From positions 124,001 through 188,000 of the forward strand of contig NZ_QWDC01000002.1 of assembly GCF_003432115.1 (NCBI RefSeq): a stretch of DNA of 64,000 nucleotides. Direction: 5' to 3'. Every line of letters starts with the position of its first letter. Within the stretch, counting starts at the first letter, position 1. Below, in pieces: positions 43,901 through 53,352 of this stretch. Under the pieces are notes generated by a model. The model saw only the letters and a list, made by a program, of their open reading frames with translations, was not told where the DNA came from and ran no database searches. Made by a program: the position numbers and the translations under genes. The DNA comes from Mucilaginibacter conchicola. Its GTDB lineage: Bacteria > Bacteroidota > Bacteroidia > Sphingobacteriales > Sphingobacteriaceae.

Positions 43901-44004
43901 ACGTCACTGCGATGAGCGACAGCGAGGTGGCAATCCCTTAATTACAGGGTGAACATGCGTATCGGTTTTTCGTAAAGAGATTGCTTCGGCCCTCGCAATG
44001 ACGT
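43901..44004. repeat. Dispersed inverted repeat, family B copy 3
   Basis: ACGTCACTGCGA (43901-43912) and TCGCAATGACGT (43993-44004) pair with one mismatch; GGCAATCCCT and AGATTGCTTC lie inside. It is most of the 342-bp gap before typA; the rest contains the typA promoter. Confidence 0.8.
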
Positions 44005-44100
44005 GGCTGTTTAGCTTGTATAAAACAGCGCTTTTCCCTGCAAACCCACATTATCAAATAATTAAGTAATAATCAACCATTTGTAAAAAGCGTAAAGGGT

Positions 44101-44131
44101 TTTCTTATCCCGTAAATTAACCGTATCTTTG
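44101..44131 (+). promoter_or_regulatory. Promoter of typA
   Basis: TTTC (44101-44104), 19 bases, TATCTTTG (44124-44131), a perfect -7 element, 25 bases before the ATG. Confidence 0.65.
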
Positions 44132-44156
44132 CGCAAAATTTATAAGGCGGCATTTC

Positions 44157-45968
44157 ATGCAAAAAATCAGAAATATTGCGATCATCGCACACGTTGACCA
44201 CGGTAAAACTACCTTGGTTGATAAAATCTTACACAGCTGCGCCATTTTCCGCGACAACCAGGAAGCCGGCGAGCTAATTCTTGACAACAACGACCTTGAG
44301 CGTGAGCGCGGTATCACTATCGTGTCTAAAAACGTATCGGTACGTTACAAAGATGTTAAGATAAACATTATTGATACCCCGGGCCACGCCGACTTTGGTG
44401 GCGAGGTTGAGCGCGTATTGAAAATGGCCGATGGTGTATTGCTGCTTTGCGATGCTTTTGAAGGTGCCATGCCGCAAACACGTTTCGTAACGCAAAAAGC
44501 TTTGGCCTTAGGTTTGAAACCAATTGTGGTTGTTAACAAAGTTGATAAAGAGAACTGCCGCCCTGAAGAGGTTTACGAGCAGATATTTGAATTATTCTTC
44601 AACCTTGAAGCTACCGAAGAGCAACTGGATTTCCCGGTTATCTACGGTTCATCAAAACAAGGCTGGATGAACACCGACTGGAAAACACCTACTGAGGATA
44701 TTTTCCCGTTGATGGACGCCATTTTGGAGAACATCCCACCTGCACCTGAAGCTGAAGGTACTTTGCAAATGCAGATCACTTCGTTAGATTACTCATCTTT
44801 CGTGGGTCGTATTGCTATTGGCCGTGTGGCACGTGGTACTATAAAAGAAAACATGCCGGTATCGTTGGTAAAACGCGATGGCAAAATTGTTAAATCGCGC
44901 GTTAAAGAACTTTACACTTTTGAAGGATTGGGTAAAGTGAAAGCTACCGAAGTAAAATCGGGCGATATTTGTGCGGTTGTTGGTATTGATGGTTTTGAAA
45001 TTGGTGATACTATTGCTGATTTTGAAAATCCGGAGCAATTAGAGGTAATCAAAATTGATGAGCCTACTATGAACATGTTGTTCACCATCAATAACTCACC
45101 TTTCTTTGGTAAAGAGGGTAAATTTGTAACCTCACGCCACGTACGCGACCGTCTGTACAAAGAGATGGAGAAAAACCTGGCGCTTAAAGTTGTTGAAACT
45201 GATTCGCCTGATTCATACCTGGTTTACGGCCGTGGTATCCTTCACTTGTCAGTATTGATCGAGACCATGCGTCGCGAAGGTTACGAGTTACAGGTAGGCC
45301 AGCCACAGGTTATTGTTAAAGATATTGACGGTGTTAAATCTGAGCCGGTTGAAACCCTGATTGTTGACGTTCCTGCTGATGTTGCCGGTAAGGTAATTGA
45401 ACTGGTTACCCAACGTAAAGGCGACCTATTGATCATGGAGCCAAAAGGCGACTTGCAACACTTAGAGTTTGAGATCCCATCACGCGGTATCATCGGTTTA
45501 CGTAACAACGTATTAACTGCTACTGCTGGTGAGGCTATCATGGCACACCGCTTTAAAGCTTACGAGCCTTGGAAAGGTACCATCCCAGGCCGCTCAAACG
45601 GTGTATTAATCTCTATGGAGAAAGGCCAAACTACGGCTTACTCTATTGATAAATTACAAGATCGTGGCCGTTTCTTTGTTGACCCGGGTGTTGATATCTA
45701 CGAAGGTCAGATCCTTGGTGAGCACATTCGCGATAACGATTTGATGGTGAACGTTGTTAAAGGCAAGCAGTTAACCAACATGCGTGCATCTGGTTCTGAT
45801 GATAACGTGCGTATTGCACCAGCCATTAAATTCTCTCTTGAGGAATCAATGGAATACATTCAGGCTGATGAATACATTGAGGTTACACCACAAAGCATGC
45901 GTTTACGTAAGATCTACTTAACCGAGAACGAACGTAAAGTGAACGCTAAGAAATTTGTGAATCAATAA
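44157..45968 (+). CDS. typA: Ribosome-associated GTPase TypA/BipA
   Basis: 603 residues. G1 AHVDHGKTT (11-19), G2 RERGITI, G3 [12 protein letters not shown]4 NKVDKE, then the EF-G-like domains II, III and V. The C-terminal BipA domain contains [18 protein letters not shown] and [14 protein letters not shown] [15 protein letters not shown]. It binds ribosomes and helps assembly, especially in cold or stress. Length and motifs are complete. Strong promoter and terminator. Confidence 0.97.
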   Translation: MQKIRNIAIIAHVDHGKTTLVDKILHSCAIFRDNQEAGELILDNNDLERERGITIVSKNVSVRYKDVKINIIDTPGHADFGGEVERVLKMADGVLLLCDAFEGAMPQTRFVTQKALALGLKPIVVVNKVDKENCRPEEVYEQIFELFFNLEATEEQLDFPVIYGSSKQGWMNTDWKTPTEDIFPLMDAILENIPPAPEAEGTLQMQITSLDYSSFVGRIAIGRVARGTIKENMPVSLVKRDGKIVKSRVKELYTFEGLGKVKATEVKSGDICAVVGIDGFEIGDTIADFENPEQLEVIKIDEPTMNMLFTINNSPFFGKEGKFVTSRHVRDRLYKEMEKNLALKVVETDSPDSYLVYGRGILHLSVLIETMRREGYELQVGQPQVIVKDIDGVKSEPVETLIVDVPADVAGKVIELVTQRKGDLLIMEPKGDLQHLEFEIPSRGIIGLRNNVLTATAGEAIMAHRFKAYEPWKGTIPGRSNGVLISMEKGQTTAYSIDKLQDRGRFFVDPGVDIYEGQILGEHIRDNDLMVNVVKGKQLTNMRASGSDDNVRIAPAIKFSLEESMEYIQADEYIEVTPQSMRLRKIYLTENERKVNAKKFVNQ

Positions 45969-45974
45969 TCTTTG

Positions 45975-46050
45975 GAGATTAGCGATTGGAGAACAGAGAT
46001 TAGTTGAGGTTAATTAATTTAAGATTAATGACCAGAGATTAGCTTTAGAC
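45975..46050. repeat. Degenerate AT-rich tract with GAGATTAG motifs (family F)
   Basis: GGAGATTAGCGATTGGAGAA, AGAGATTAG and CCAGAGATTAGCTTTAG occur in 75 bases after typA. The same motif (or its complement, CTAATCTC) recurs in gaps at 47180-47215, 47695-47735, 61799-61830 and 61915-61950. No gene. Imperfect spacing rules out a classic tandem repeat. Confidence 0.6.
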
Positions 46051-46071
46051 CAACAAACTAAATATCATAAT

Positions 46072-46102
46072 AAAAAGGCATCCCTAAACGGATGCCTTTT
46101 TT
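46072..46102 (+). terminator. Intrinsic terminator of typA
   Basis: 12-bp stem AAAAAGGCATCC (46072-46083) and GGATGCCTTTTT (46090-46101), 6-base loop, T run. Confidence 0.92.
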
Positions 46103-46173
46103 TATTAAAAAATCTTTCCACAAATTTTTGATCTCTAATACTTATATTTATTGGTAATATTTAAACCTTATAC

Positions 46174-47175
46174 ATGAAACGTTTCCTTTTTGCAATACTT
46201 TGCATCCTTTCACTGGGGTTCAGCGCCTGCGTAAAAAATGCTGATGTGCAACCCGAATCAATAACACTTAATTATACTGATCTTACCTTACAGGTAGGTA
46301 GCGGCAAACAATTATTAGCATCGCGCTATGACGCCACCCAGATCACCTGGACATCATCAGACAATACCGTTGCATCTATTGACGAAAAGGGCGTTATAAT
46401 GGCCCTAAAAGAAGGCACAACCACCATGACCGCTAAAAGCAAAGAGCATAACATTACAGCTATTTGCCAGGTTAAAGTTATAGCAAAAATTATTGAAGGT
46501 AAAGATATTGGCATTGGTGCCGATGGTTCTGTTTATATTATAGGTACCGACGGTACAGCAGAAAGCGGTTACAGCATTTCTAAATTGGTTAACAACGTTT
46601 TGGTTAAATTACCTGATTGTGGCGCTGTACGTGTAGCAGTTGCTCCTGATGGTACACCATGGGTAGTAAACAAAGACCATAAAATATTAAAATACAGTGG
46701 CACTGCATGGGTTGAGCAACCCGGTACGGCTACTGATATCGCCATAGGTGCCAACGGTGCTATGTTTGCTATTGGCAACATAGAAGTATCGCCAACCGGT
46801 GGTAACAACATCATGCGCTGGACAGGTATTGTATGGGAAAACATGACAGAGTGCGCCGGAACACGCATTGCTGTATCTCCTGATGGCACGCCTTGGGTGG
46901 TAAATAAATCAAACCTTATTTACAGGTTTGGCGGTTTTATTAACTGGGAGCCTTTTTACAACATTCTGGGATCAGATATTGGTATCGGCGCGGATGGCTC
47001 GGTATTTATTACAGGCAAAAGAACCGACGCTGACCCTTCTCATATCTTCAAATTAAATGATGACGGCTACAATTGGGAAGATCTTAACCTGCCGGGCGGC
47101 ACAAACATTTCTGTAACACCCGATGGACACGCATGGTGGTTAGATAGCGATAATGTACTGCATAAACAGCAGTAA
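46174..47175 (+). CDS. BIG2 + tectonin-propeller lipoprotein
   Basis: 333 residues. Lipobox FSAC with Cys19. First domain BIG2-like (~27-105): LNYTDLTLQVGSGKQLLA, ITWTSSDNTVASIDEKG. Then a beta-propeller of tectonin-type blades, each with a core 'DIGIGADGSVYIIGTDG', 'DGTPWVVNKDHKILKYSG' and 'RIAVSPDGTPWVVNKSN'. Tectonins bind lipids or surface glycans in other organisms; here surface carbohydrate or partner recognition is a guess. Single gene. Confidence 0.75.
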   Translation: MKRFLFAILCILSLGFSACVKNADVQPESITLNYTDLTLQVGSGKQLLASRYDATQITWTSSDNTVASIDEKGVIMALKEGTTTMTAKSKEHNITAICQVKVIAKIIEGKDIGIGADGSVYIIGTDGTAESGYSISKLVNNVLVKLPDCGAVRVAVAPDGTPWVVNKDHKILKYSGTAWVEQPGTATDIAIGANGAMFAIGNIEVSPTGGNNIMRWTGIVWENMTECAGTRIAVSPDGTPWVVNKSNLIYRFGGFINWEPFYNILGSDIGIGADGSVFITGKRTDADPSHIFKLNDDGYNWEDLNLPGGTNISVTPDGHAWWLDSDNVLHKQQ

Positions 47176-47262
47176 GTTGATTAGAGATTTGGTGATCAGA
47201 GATTAGTTTTTGATTGGGATACTAAATATTAAAAGGTATATATAAGCGGATGCCTTTTCGTT

Positions 47263-47662
47263 TTAACACCACGGAATATCTCTTCTTTTGTATCCACCGC
47301 CTTTCACTAATAAATTTTCAAAAGCACAGGAAGCTACTGCTGAATTATTAGTATCCCATAGATAGTTGAAAAATTTTATTTAAATCATCAACAACTGAAG
47401 TCTGATGAGTAGAGAAATGCTCAGCCTCTATTTCTATAGAATATGGAAAATGAACAAATCCATTTGGAAATTCTTTTGCTTTTTGTATATCTCGATCTTC
47501 ATTTAATCGGATTTCTAATGACAATCCATCTTTTTCAATGTATCGTTCACTTATAATCTGGGCATTTATGACAGCAGCAAGTTGCTGAGTACATAAATCC
47601 GAATCGCCTGCTTTAATACAAAGATAAATTCTACAAAACATTGACTTAATTAAATACAGCAA
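47263..47662 (-). pseudogene. Frameshifted small gene, function unknown
   Basis: The leftward ORF from 47662 (or the ATG at 47641) ends early as ...DDLNKIFQLSMGY at 47348. Removing one T from the T5 run at 47370-47375 (minus strand AAAATTTTTC) restores a frame that continues with NYLWDTNNSAVASCAFENLL and GGGYKRRDIPWC to a stop at 47263-47265. The restored product would be ~125-132 residues and reads as a continuous protein (EFPNGFVHFPYSIEIEAEHF earlier). No family recognised. Either a real frameshift, a phase-variable homopolymer, or a sequencing error. It is AT-rich compared with its neighbours. Confidence 0.6.
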
Positions 47663-47751
47663 TCTAATGTATCAATTTTATTATTGGCATCACCAACTAA
47701 CTAATCACAAACCACCAATCTCTAATCTCTAACACCTATCTTTATCCCCAA

Positions 47752-49068
47752 ATGCGTATACCCAACATTCCCGGATTTGATAAACAAGCTTTAGAGAAGT
47801 ATTTCAAAAATACCGGGATGGCGCTTATTGGCAAGGTAGGCAGCTTGCTCATAAAAATGTTGGTGAGCATTGCTGTGGCCCGCTACCTGAGTAAAGATCG
47901 CCTGGGGATAATCACCGGCGGGGTAACTTATGTTTACCTCTTCTCGGCATTGGCAACCCTTGGTCTCGATCAATTTGTGGTGAAGGAACTACACCAGTTT
48001 CCGCAAAATCGAGATAAAATACTCGGCACATCGTTTTGGTTAAAGGTGATGGCAAGCCTGGCCTGTATCCCGCTGATGTGGTTTGCTTACCAGGTTTACC
48101 CTGCCAAGGATACGCCTTTCTTGTTTATACTTATCCTATCGGCAGTTGGCGTGGCGCAATCTTTTAATATTATTGATTCTTACTTTCAATCTGAGGTAAA
48201 ATCGAAATATATAATGCAGGTACAGGTGATAGGTAACCTCGTATCGGCAGGCATTAAGCTGGTGCTTATATACCTTAAAATGCCGCTGATATGTTTTGTT
48301 TATGCCTATGCTTTAGATTTTTTATTATTAGCAATTGGTTACTGCATAACCTACCAGCGCAAAGGCCGCAGCCTGTTTAATTGGAGATTTAATGGCCCGT
48401 TAGCATCAAAGTTATTGAGCCACTCATGGCCGCTGATCATATCTGGTATAATGGTATCTCTCTACATGAAGATTGACCAGTTGATGATACAGAATATTGC
48501 CGGCATAAAAGAGGCCGGAGCTTACGCTACGGTAGCCACCCTAAGCGAAGCCTGGAATTTCGTACCCACAGTTATTGTAAGTACGCTGTTCCCGGCCATA
48601 TTAAATGCCAAACGAGATGACCCTGCACGCTATGCCAAACGCATCCAAAATCTGTATGATCTGATGGTATATCTGAGCCTTCCGGTAGCGTTGGTGATCA
48701 CCTTTGCTTCATCACTAATTTACAAGTTGTATACGCCGGAGTACGCCTACGCGGCGCCTACCCTATCAGTTCATATATGGTCTGGCGTGTTTGTGTTTTT
48801 GGGCGCGGCCAATAGTCAATATCTCATAGCAGAAAACTATGCTAAGCTTACGTTTCTGCGCACCGGTTTTGGGGCTATTGTAAACATTGTGCTAAACCTG
48901 CTGCTTATACCGCACATGGGCATGATGGGCGCAGCAATAGCCACGTTAATTGCTTATGCAAGTTCGGCATTCTTCATAGTATTTATCCCTAAAGTTCATA
49001 AACAGGCTATAATGATGTTTAAATCGTTATTTTTGGTTTCACTGTTTCAAAAAATTATAAAACGTTGA
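47752..49068 (+). CDS. Wzx-like flippase (oligosaccharide flippase family)
   Basis: 438 residues with about 12 TM helices. Starts GFDKQALEKYFKNTGMALIGKVGSLL and has LGLDQFVVKELHQFPQNRDKI at ~69-89 and KIDQLMIQNIAGIKEAGAYATV in the middle, typical of the MOP/PST exporters that flip lipid-linked glycans across the inner membrane. Its stop overlaps the TTG start of the next gene by 4 bp, so the two are translationally coupled. It begins a locus of surface-glycan genes. Product not known. Confidence 0.85.
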   Translation: MRIPNIPGFDKQALEKYFKNTGMALIGKVGSLLIKMLVSIAVARYLSKDRLGIITGGVTYVYLFSALATLGLDQFVVKELHQFPQNRDKILGTSFWLKVMASLACIPLMWFAYQVYPAKDTPFLFILILSAVGVAQSFNIIDSYFQSEVKSKYIMQVQVIGNLVSAGIKLVLIYLKMPLICFVYAYALDFLLLAIGYCITYQRKGRSLFNWRFNGPLASKLLSHSWPLIISGIMVSLYMKIDQLMIQNIAGIKEAGAYATVATLSEAWNFVPTVIVSTLFPAILNAKRDDPARYAKRIQNLYDLMVYLSLPVALVITFASSLIYKLYTPEYAYAAPTLSVHIWSGVFVFLGAANSQYLIAENYAKLTFLRTGFGAIVNIVLNLLLIPHMGMMGAAIATLIAYASSAFFIVFIPKVHKQAIMMFKSLFLVSLFQKIIKR

Positions 49069-49721
49069 GTACCCTTTCATCTCTAATAAAAGTATTAACA
49101 AACCCCTCGCATTTGCGCGCACTTTTATCATTCGATAAAAAAGGCTATTTAAATGATATAGGCTGGTTTAAGGCTTTTGACAGCAAATCGCCGGTTGATG
49201 CTGATGGCAACCCTATACCATGGGTAACCTATTCGTTTATTGATTTTATAAAAGATAACAGGTTAACCAAACAACACACCGTGTTTGAGTTTGGATCTGG
49301 CAACTCTACTTACTTCTACGCCAAATATGCAGGTGCAGTGGTATCTGTTGAGCACGATAAAGAGTGGTTTGATAAGATAGAACAATCAGGCAAAAAACCG
49401 GCTAACAGCGAACTCATTTACTGCGAACTGGTACGCAACGGCGATTACTGCCGCATGCCGGTTAAGTTGGACAAAAAGTTTGATATTATTATTGTTGATG
49501 GGCGCGACCGGGTTAACTGTTGCAAGCAGGGCGTAGAAGCACTATCTGCCAATGGCGTAATGGTGTTAGACGATTCTGAACGCCCCGAATATAAAGACGG
49601 GGTTGACTTTTTACTTGAGCAAGGTTTTAAACATTTACTATTCAGCGGTATATCGCCGGGCTTGTTTTACCGCAAATCAACCTCGGTATTTTATAAGGCG
49701 GATAATTGCCTTGGCTTATGA
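49065..49721 (+). CDS. Class I SAM-dependent methyltransferase-like protein
   Basis: 218 residues. FEFGSGNSTYFYAKYAG (glycine loop), VVSVEHDKEWFDKI (acidic end of beta-2) and IIIVDGRDRVNCC resemble a SAM-binding Rossmann fold; the DG/DD motifs fit class I. It could methylate a sugar or lipid carrier intermediate. The predicted start is TTG at 49065-49067, sharing bases with the upstream stop (TTGA). No nearer ATG fits, so the TTG is the better choice. Third-party homologs not checked. Confidence 0.75.
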   Translation: MSTLSSLIKVLTNPSHLRALLSFDKKGYLNDIGWFKAFDSKSPVDADGNPIPWVTYSFIDFIKDNRLTKQHTVFEFGSGNSTYFYAKYAGAVVSVEHDKEWFDKIEQSGKKPANSELIYCELVRNGDYCRMPVKLDKKFDIIIVDGRDRVNCCKQGVEALSANGVMVLDDSERPEYKDGVDFLLEQGFKHLLFSGISPGLFYRKSTSVFYKADNCLGL

Positions 49722-49759
49722 GTTGACCCAATAAATATAATCCACTGATATCTAAACCT

Positions 49760-52700
49760 TTGTTACCTGCAGCGGCTTATTCGTCAAAAGTATTTTTAAA
49801 CCATCTGTTTAAAACGATGGTTGCGTTAGCTGCATGTACTTTACTTTTGTTTACCGTAAATACTACTTTCGCAAAAGAGGGGTTACCTACCAAAAACAAC
49901 AAATTCGTAAATGATTCTACAGCCAGTATTTTAAAGCGTTTAAAGCAATTTGCCAATTGTTATGATGTTAACTGGGCAACATGGCCTTCGCTAAACAATG
50001 TAACCAGCTTATCGGGTAGTATAATTGATGCCGATGGTACCCCCATAAGTATCAATATGTCTGCAAACTATACATTTGGTACTACGCCATCTATCTACTC
50101 TTTTGATAGCAGGCTTAGCGGTTATCCATCAAATATCCCCAACTCTACCGTACCTAAAACTGAATGGGCAGCAGGCTCGGGTGGCACAACAACCATGTGT
50201 TTCTCCAGAAAAGTAACCAACCCTGTATTATTATTGGCATCATTAGGGAGTACACAACCGCTAAGTGCCTCGCTTAACTTTTCAACCCCTTACGTGGTTT
50301 TGTATGATGGCGGCGGTATGGTTTATAACAGCAGCACAAAAATAACCGGTACCGAAGGTTACGCGGTGATCATGTTCCCCGGCGATTTTACTTGTGTAAC
50401 TATCAGTTCTTCCACACCCGAAAATTACACCAACTTAACCTGGGGCATACGGCCGCAACCTTTTAATATTAATATAACACAAGGCGCTACCACATGTGGC
50501 AGTACAAAGTTAACTGCAAGCGGCGGGGTAAGCTATACCTGGAATGGGGGTGATACACCTAACCAGGCTACAAACACTTTCCATCAAAGCGGTACGTACG
50601 TGATAACGGTAACCAATTCATCAGGCTGTGTAACATCGGCATCAAAAACGGTAGTGGTAAGCACTACAAACCCTCAAATTACCGGCTTTAGTATGCCGCA
50701 GCAAATAGCGCCGGCAGTTATCAACCAAACTAACAAAACAATAGAGCTTACCGTTGCAGATGGCACCGACCTTACTGCATTAACACCGCAGATAACCATT
50801 TCGGCCGGGAGCACAATATCGCCGGCAACCGGAGCAACTCAAAATTTCACAAACCTTGTAAACTACACCGTTAACAATCCTTGTGGTAACCAGGTTTACA
50901 ACGTAACTGTAAAAACGCAAAACGTAGTATCAACCATCAATGTGTGCCCGGGCAACCCCGTTGCCCTTACCGGCGCCAACGTAACTTTGCCGGTAATAAG
51001 CTATGCATGGCAAATACAGCAGGGTACCAATTGGGAACCTGCTCCAGGTATTGCAAACGGAGCTAATTATAATACCAATAGCCCTTCAAATTTAAGCGGG
51101 GGCGATGTAATAAGAAACTACCGCAGGGCAGTTACGAAAGCCAGCGGCACTATTTATGATTCTTATTTTAAAGTGGTAACCAGCCCTACAACCGCGCAAA
51201 ATGAGATCTTTGTTGACAGGCAGGTTACCTGCGGCCTTACCAGTAACACCTATAACTTTACAGGAAACGTACCTGTTGGTTACACGGGCGCATCTACCTA
51301 TCGCTGGCAAACCAGTATTAACGGTACATCATGGTTTGCAGAGCCGGGCACGGAACAAAACTGGTCGTTGACGGCAACTTTTGGAGAGAAAGTATATTTT
51401 AGGCGGGTAACCACTACCGGCGATTGCGAAGCCTACAGCAATATTATAACCATTGATTATATCCCCGGCCCAACAACAGCCACAGTGGGGCCCCCGGTTA
51501 CCCTTTGCAACGACAACTCTTACACTTTAACAGGTAACGAGCCGGGGCTTGGCGAAACGGGTACATGGTCAATAACTTCGGCTACAGGTTATAATCCGTT
51601 TAACCCATCAAACATTCATGATCCGCATGCTGTAATAACCGGCATCCCCTTAAACTCACAGTTTGATCTTACCTGGACCATCACCAAACCATCTTGCGAC
51701 CAGGTAAGCAGTGCATCGGTATTGATAACCAATGGCATTAGCAGCCAGATTAGCAATTTTACAGTTCCCGGCCAAAACGGCCCGGCGGTTATTGATCAAA
51801 CTAACCACACTATAACTTTATCGGTATCGCCCCAAACAAACCCTGCAAGTTTATCGCCCACTATCATTATCAACAGCGGTACCCTTAGCCCGGCATCAGG
51901 GATTGATCAGAATTTTACATCTCCGGTTACTTACACCCTCAGCAATGCCTGTGGCAGTACCAATTATAAAGTTATCATCACCCGGGCCGTTCCCGAAGAT
52001 CTGTACGTTTGCCAATCGGCTTTCAATATATTGCTTCCGGGCGGGTTCCCCATCAGTGGTGCAACTTATCAGTGGGAAAAATATATAAACGGCGCCTGGC
52101 AATCAGTTGGTAGCGATGGTACAAACAGTGATTATGTAGCGCCTATATCCGGTACATCTGCAGTAATAGTTATAGAAAGTTACCGTCGAAAAACAACGGT
52201 TGGCGGTACGGTAAATTATTCGCCCTACTTTAATGTTCACATAAACCCTCTTATAAACAACAACACGATAAGTTCAACCAATGGTGTGATATGCGCAACG
52301 GGGTCAAAAGATGTTAACATAACGGGCAGTACAGCTAACGGCGGCAACGGCAATATTAGCTACCAATGGCGGGTAAGTGCCGATAACGTAAATTGGCAGA
52401 ACATAAATGGCGCTACCGGAAAAGATTACCAGTTTACTTTTACCAACACAACAAAGCAATATTATTCAAGGCTGGCAATATCCGGCGATTGCGAAAACGC
52501 AAGCAATAGCTTTACAGTAGATTATGTTGGTTATGTTACCACGGCGTCTGTCAATATATCTCCGGTATCATGCGGGCAAACACAAATAACGCTTAACGGC
52601 ACACCGCCAAACGCTAACGAGACAGGAACCTGGAGCCTAACAGGCCCTGTAGGTTACAACCCATTTAACGATGCCAACATACACAACCCGGAGGTAGTGT

Positions 52701-53302
52701 TAACCAATGTACCGCTTGATGTAGATATCAAGTTTAGCTGGCAAATTTTGCAAAATGCTTGCGGTTTCCCTTCGCAGGGTAGCCAATCTGTTCATATTAA
52801 TAGCGTACCTGTTGTTAATGCCGGTAACGCTGCCGTGATTGAGATTGGCGAAAAAACCACATTGAATGGCAGCGTAAGCCCAAATACCACTTATGTATGG
52901 TCGCCGGCTAATGGCCTAAGCAACCCCGGTATTTTAAACCCTGTGGCCTCTCCTATTGAAACTACAGTTTATACACTTACCGCCACCAATGCAGCAGGAT
53001 GCTCAACCCCGGCTACCGTAAAAATTACGGTAAATAACGAACTGAAGATACCCAACAGCATTACGCCCAACGGCGATGGCGTAAATGATACCTGGGTAAT
53101 AAAAAATCTTGAAAGTCACCCCAAAGCCAACGTACGTATCTTTACCAGATCGGGCATACAGGTTTATTCTGCAAGAGGTGCGTCAAAAAGCTGGGACGCT
53201 ACCTATAACGGCAAAAAACTACCTGCTGCTGTATACTACTACGTAATAACATTAGACGATAATAACGCAACAAAAACAGGTTGGATAACTGTTATCTATT
53301 AA
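49760..53302 (+). CDS. Large secreted protein with T9SS type B sorting domain
   Basis: 1180 residues. N-terminal signal VALAACTLLLFTVNTTFAKE; the TTG at 49760 is used, the ATG at residue 20 is a possible shorter start. The body consists of repeated Ig/PKD-like beta-sandwiches rich in Thr, Asn and Gly, including two homologous ~75-residue modules around 310-390 and 665-745 (FSMPQQIAPAVINQTNKTI and FTVPGQNGPAVIDQTNHTI). The C-terminus IPNSITPNGDGVNDTWVIKN and VRIFTRSGIQVYSARG then WDATYNGKKLPAAVYYYVI is the gliding-type T9SS type B sorting signal. It is exported to the cell surface by T9SS, likely as an adhesin or sheath protein. Neighbours suggest joint use with a glycan. Confidence 0.9.
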   Translation: MLPAAAYSSKVFLNHLFKTMVALAACTLLLFTVNTTFAKEGLPTKNNKFVNDSTASILKRLKQFANCYDVNWATWPSLNNVTSLSGSIIDADGTPISINMSANYTFGTTPSIYSFDSRLSGYPSNIPNSTVPKTEWAAGSGGTTTMCFSRKVTNPVLLLASLGSTQPLSASLNFSTPYVVLYDGGGMVYNSSTKITGTEGYAVIMFPGDFTCVTISSSTPENYTNLTWGIRPQPFNINITQGATTCGSTKLTASGGVSYTWNGGDTPNQATNTFHQSGTYVITVTNSSGCVTSASKTVVVSTTNPQITGFSMPQQIAPAVINQTNKTIELTVADGTDLTALTPQITISAGSTISPATGATQNFTNLVNYTVNNPCGNQVYNVTVKTQNVVSTINVCPGNPVALTGANVTLPVISYAWQIQQGTNWEPAPGIANGANYNTNSPSNLSGGDVIRNYRRAVTKASGTIYDSYFKVVTSPTTAQNEIFVDRQVTCGLTSNTYNFTGNVPVGYTGASTYRWQTSINGTSWFAEPGTEQNWSLTATFGEKVYFRRVTTTGDCEAYSNIITIDYIPGPTTATVGPPVTLCNDNSYTLTGNEPGLGETGTWSITSATGYNPFNPSNIHDPHAVITGIPLNSQFDLTWTITKPSCDQVSSASVLITNGISSQISNFTVPGQNGPAVIDQTNHTITLSVSPQTNPASLSPTIIINSGTLSPASGIDQNFTSPVTYTLSNACGSTNYKVIITRAVPEDLYVCQSAFNILLPGGFPISGATYQWEKYINGAWQSVGSDGTNSDYVAPISGTSAVIVIESYRRKTTVGGTVNYSPYFNVHINPLINNNTISSTNGVICATGSKDVNITGSTANGGNGNISYQWRVSADNVNWQNINGATGKDYQFTFTNTTKQYYSRLAISGDCENASNSFTVDYVGYVTTASVNISPVSCGQTQITLNGTPPNANETGTWSLTGPVGYNPFNDANIHNPEVVLTNVPLDVDIKFSWQILQNACGFPSQGSQSVHINSVPVVNAGNAAVIEIGEKTTLNGSVSPNTTYVWSPANGLSNPGILNPVASPIETTVYTLTATNAAGCSTPATVKITVNNELKIPNSITPNGDGVNDTWVIKNLESHPKANVRIFTRSGIQVYSARGASKSWDATYNGKKLPAAVYYYVITLDDNNATKTGWITVIY

Positions 53303-53352
53303 TCAGGATGCGCTACCCTAATTAACTGCAGATACATTTTAATTTCAGATAT

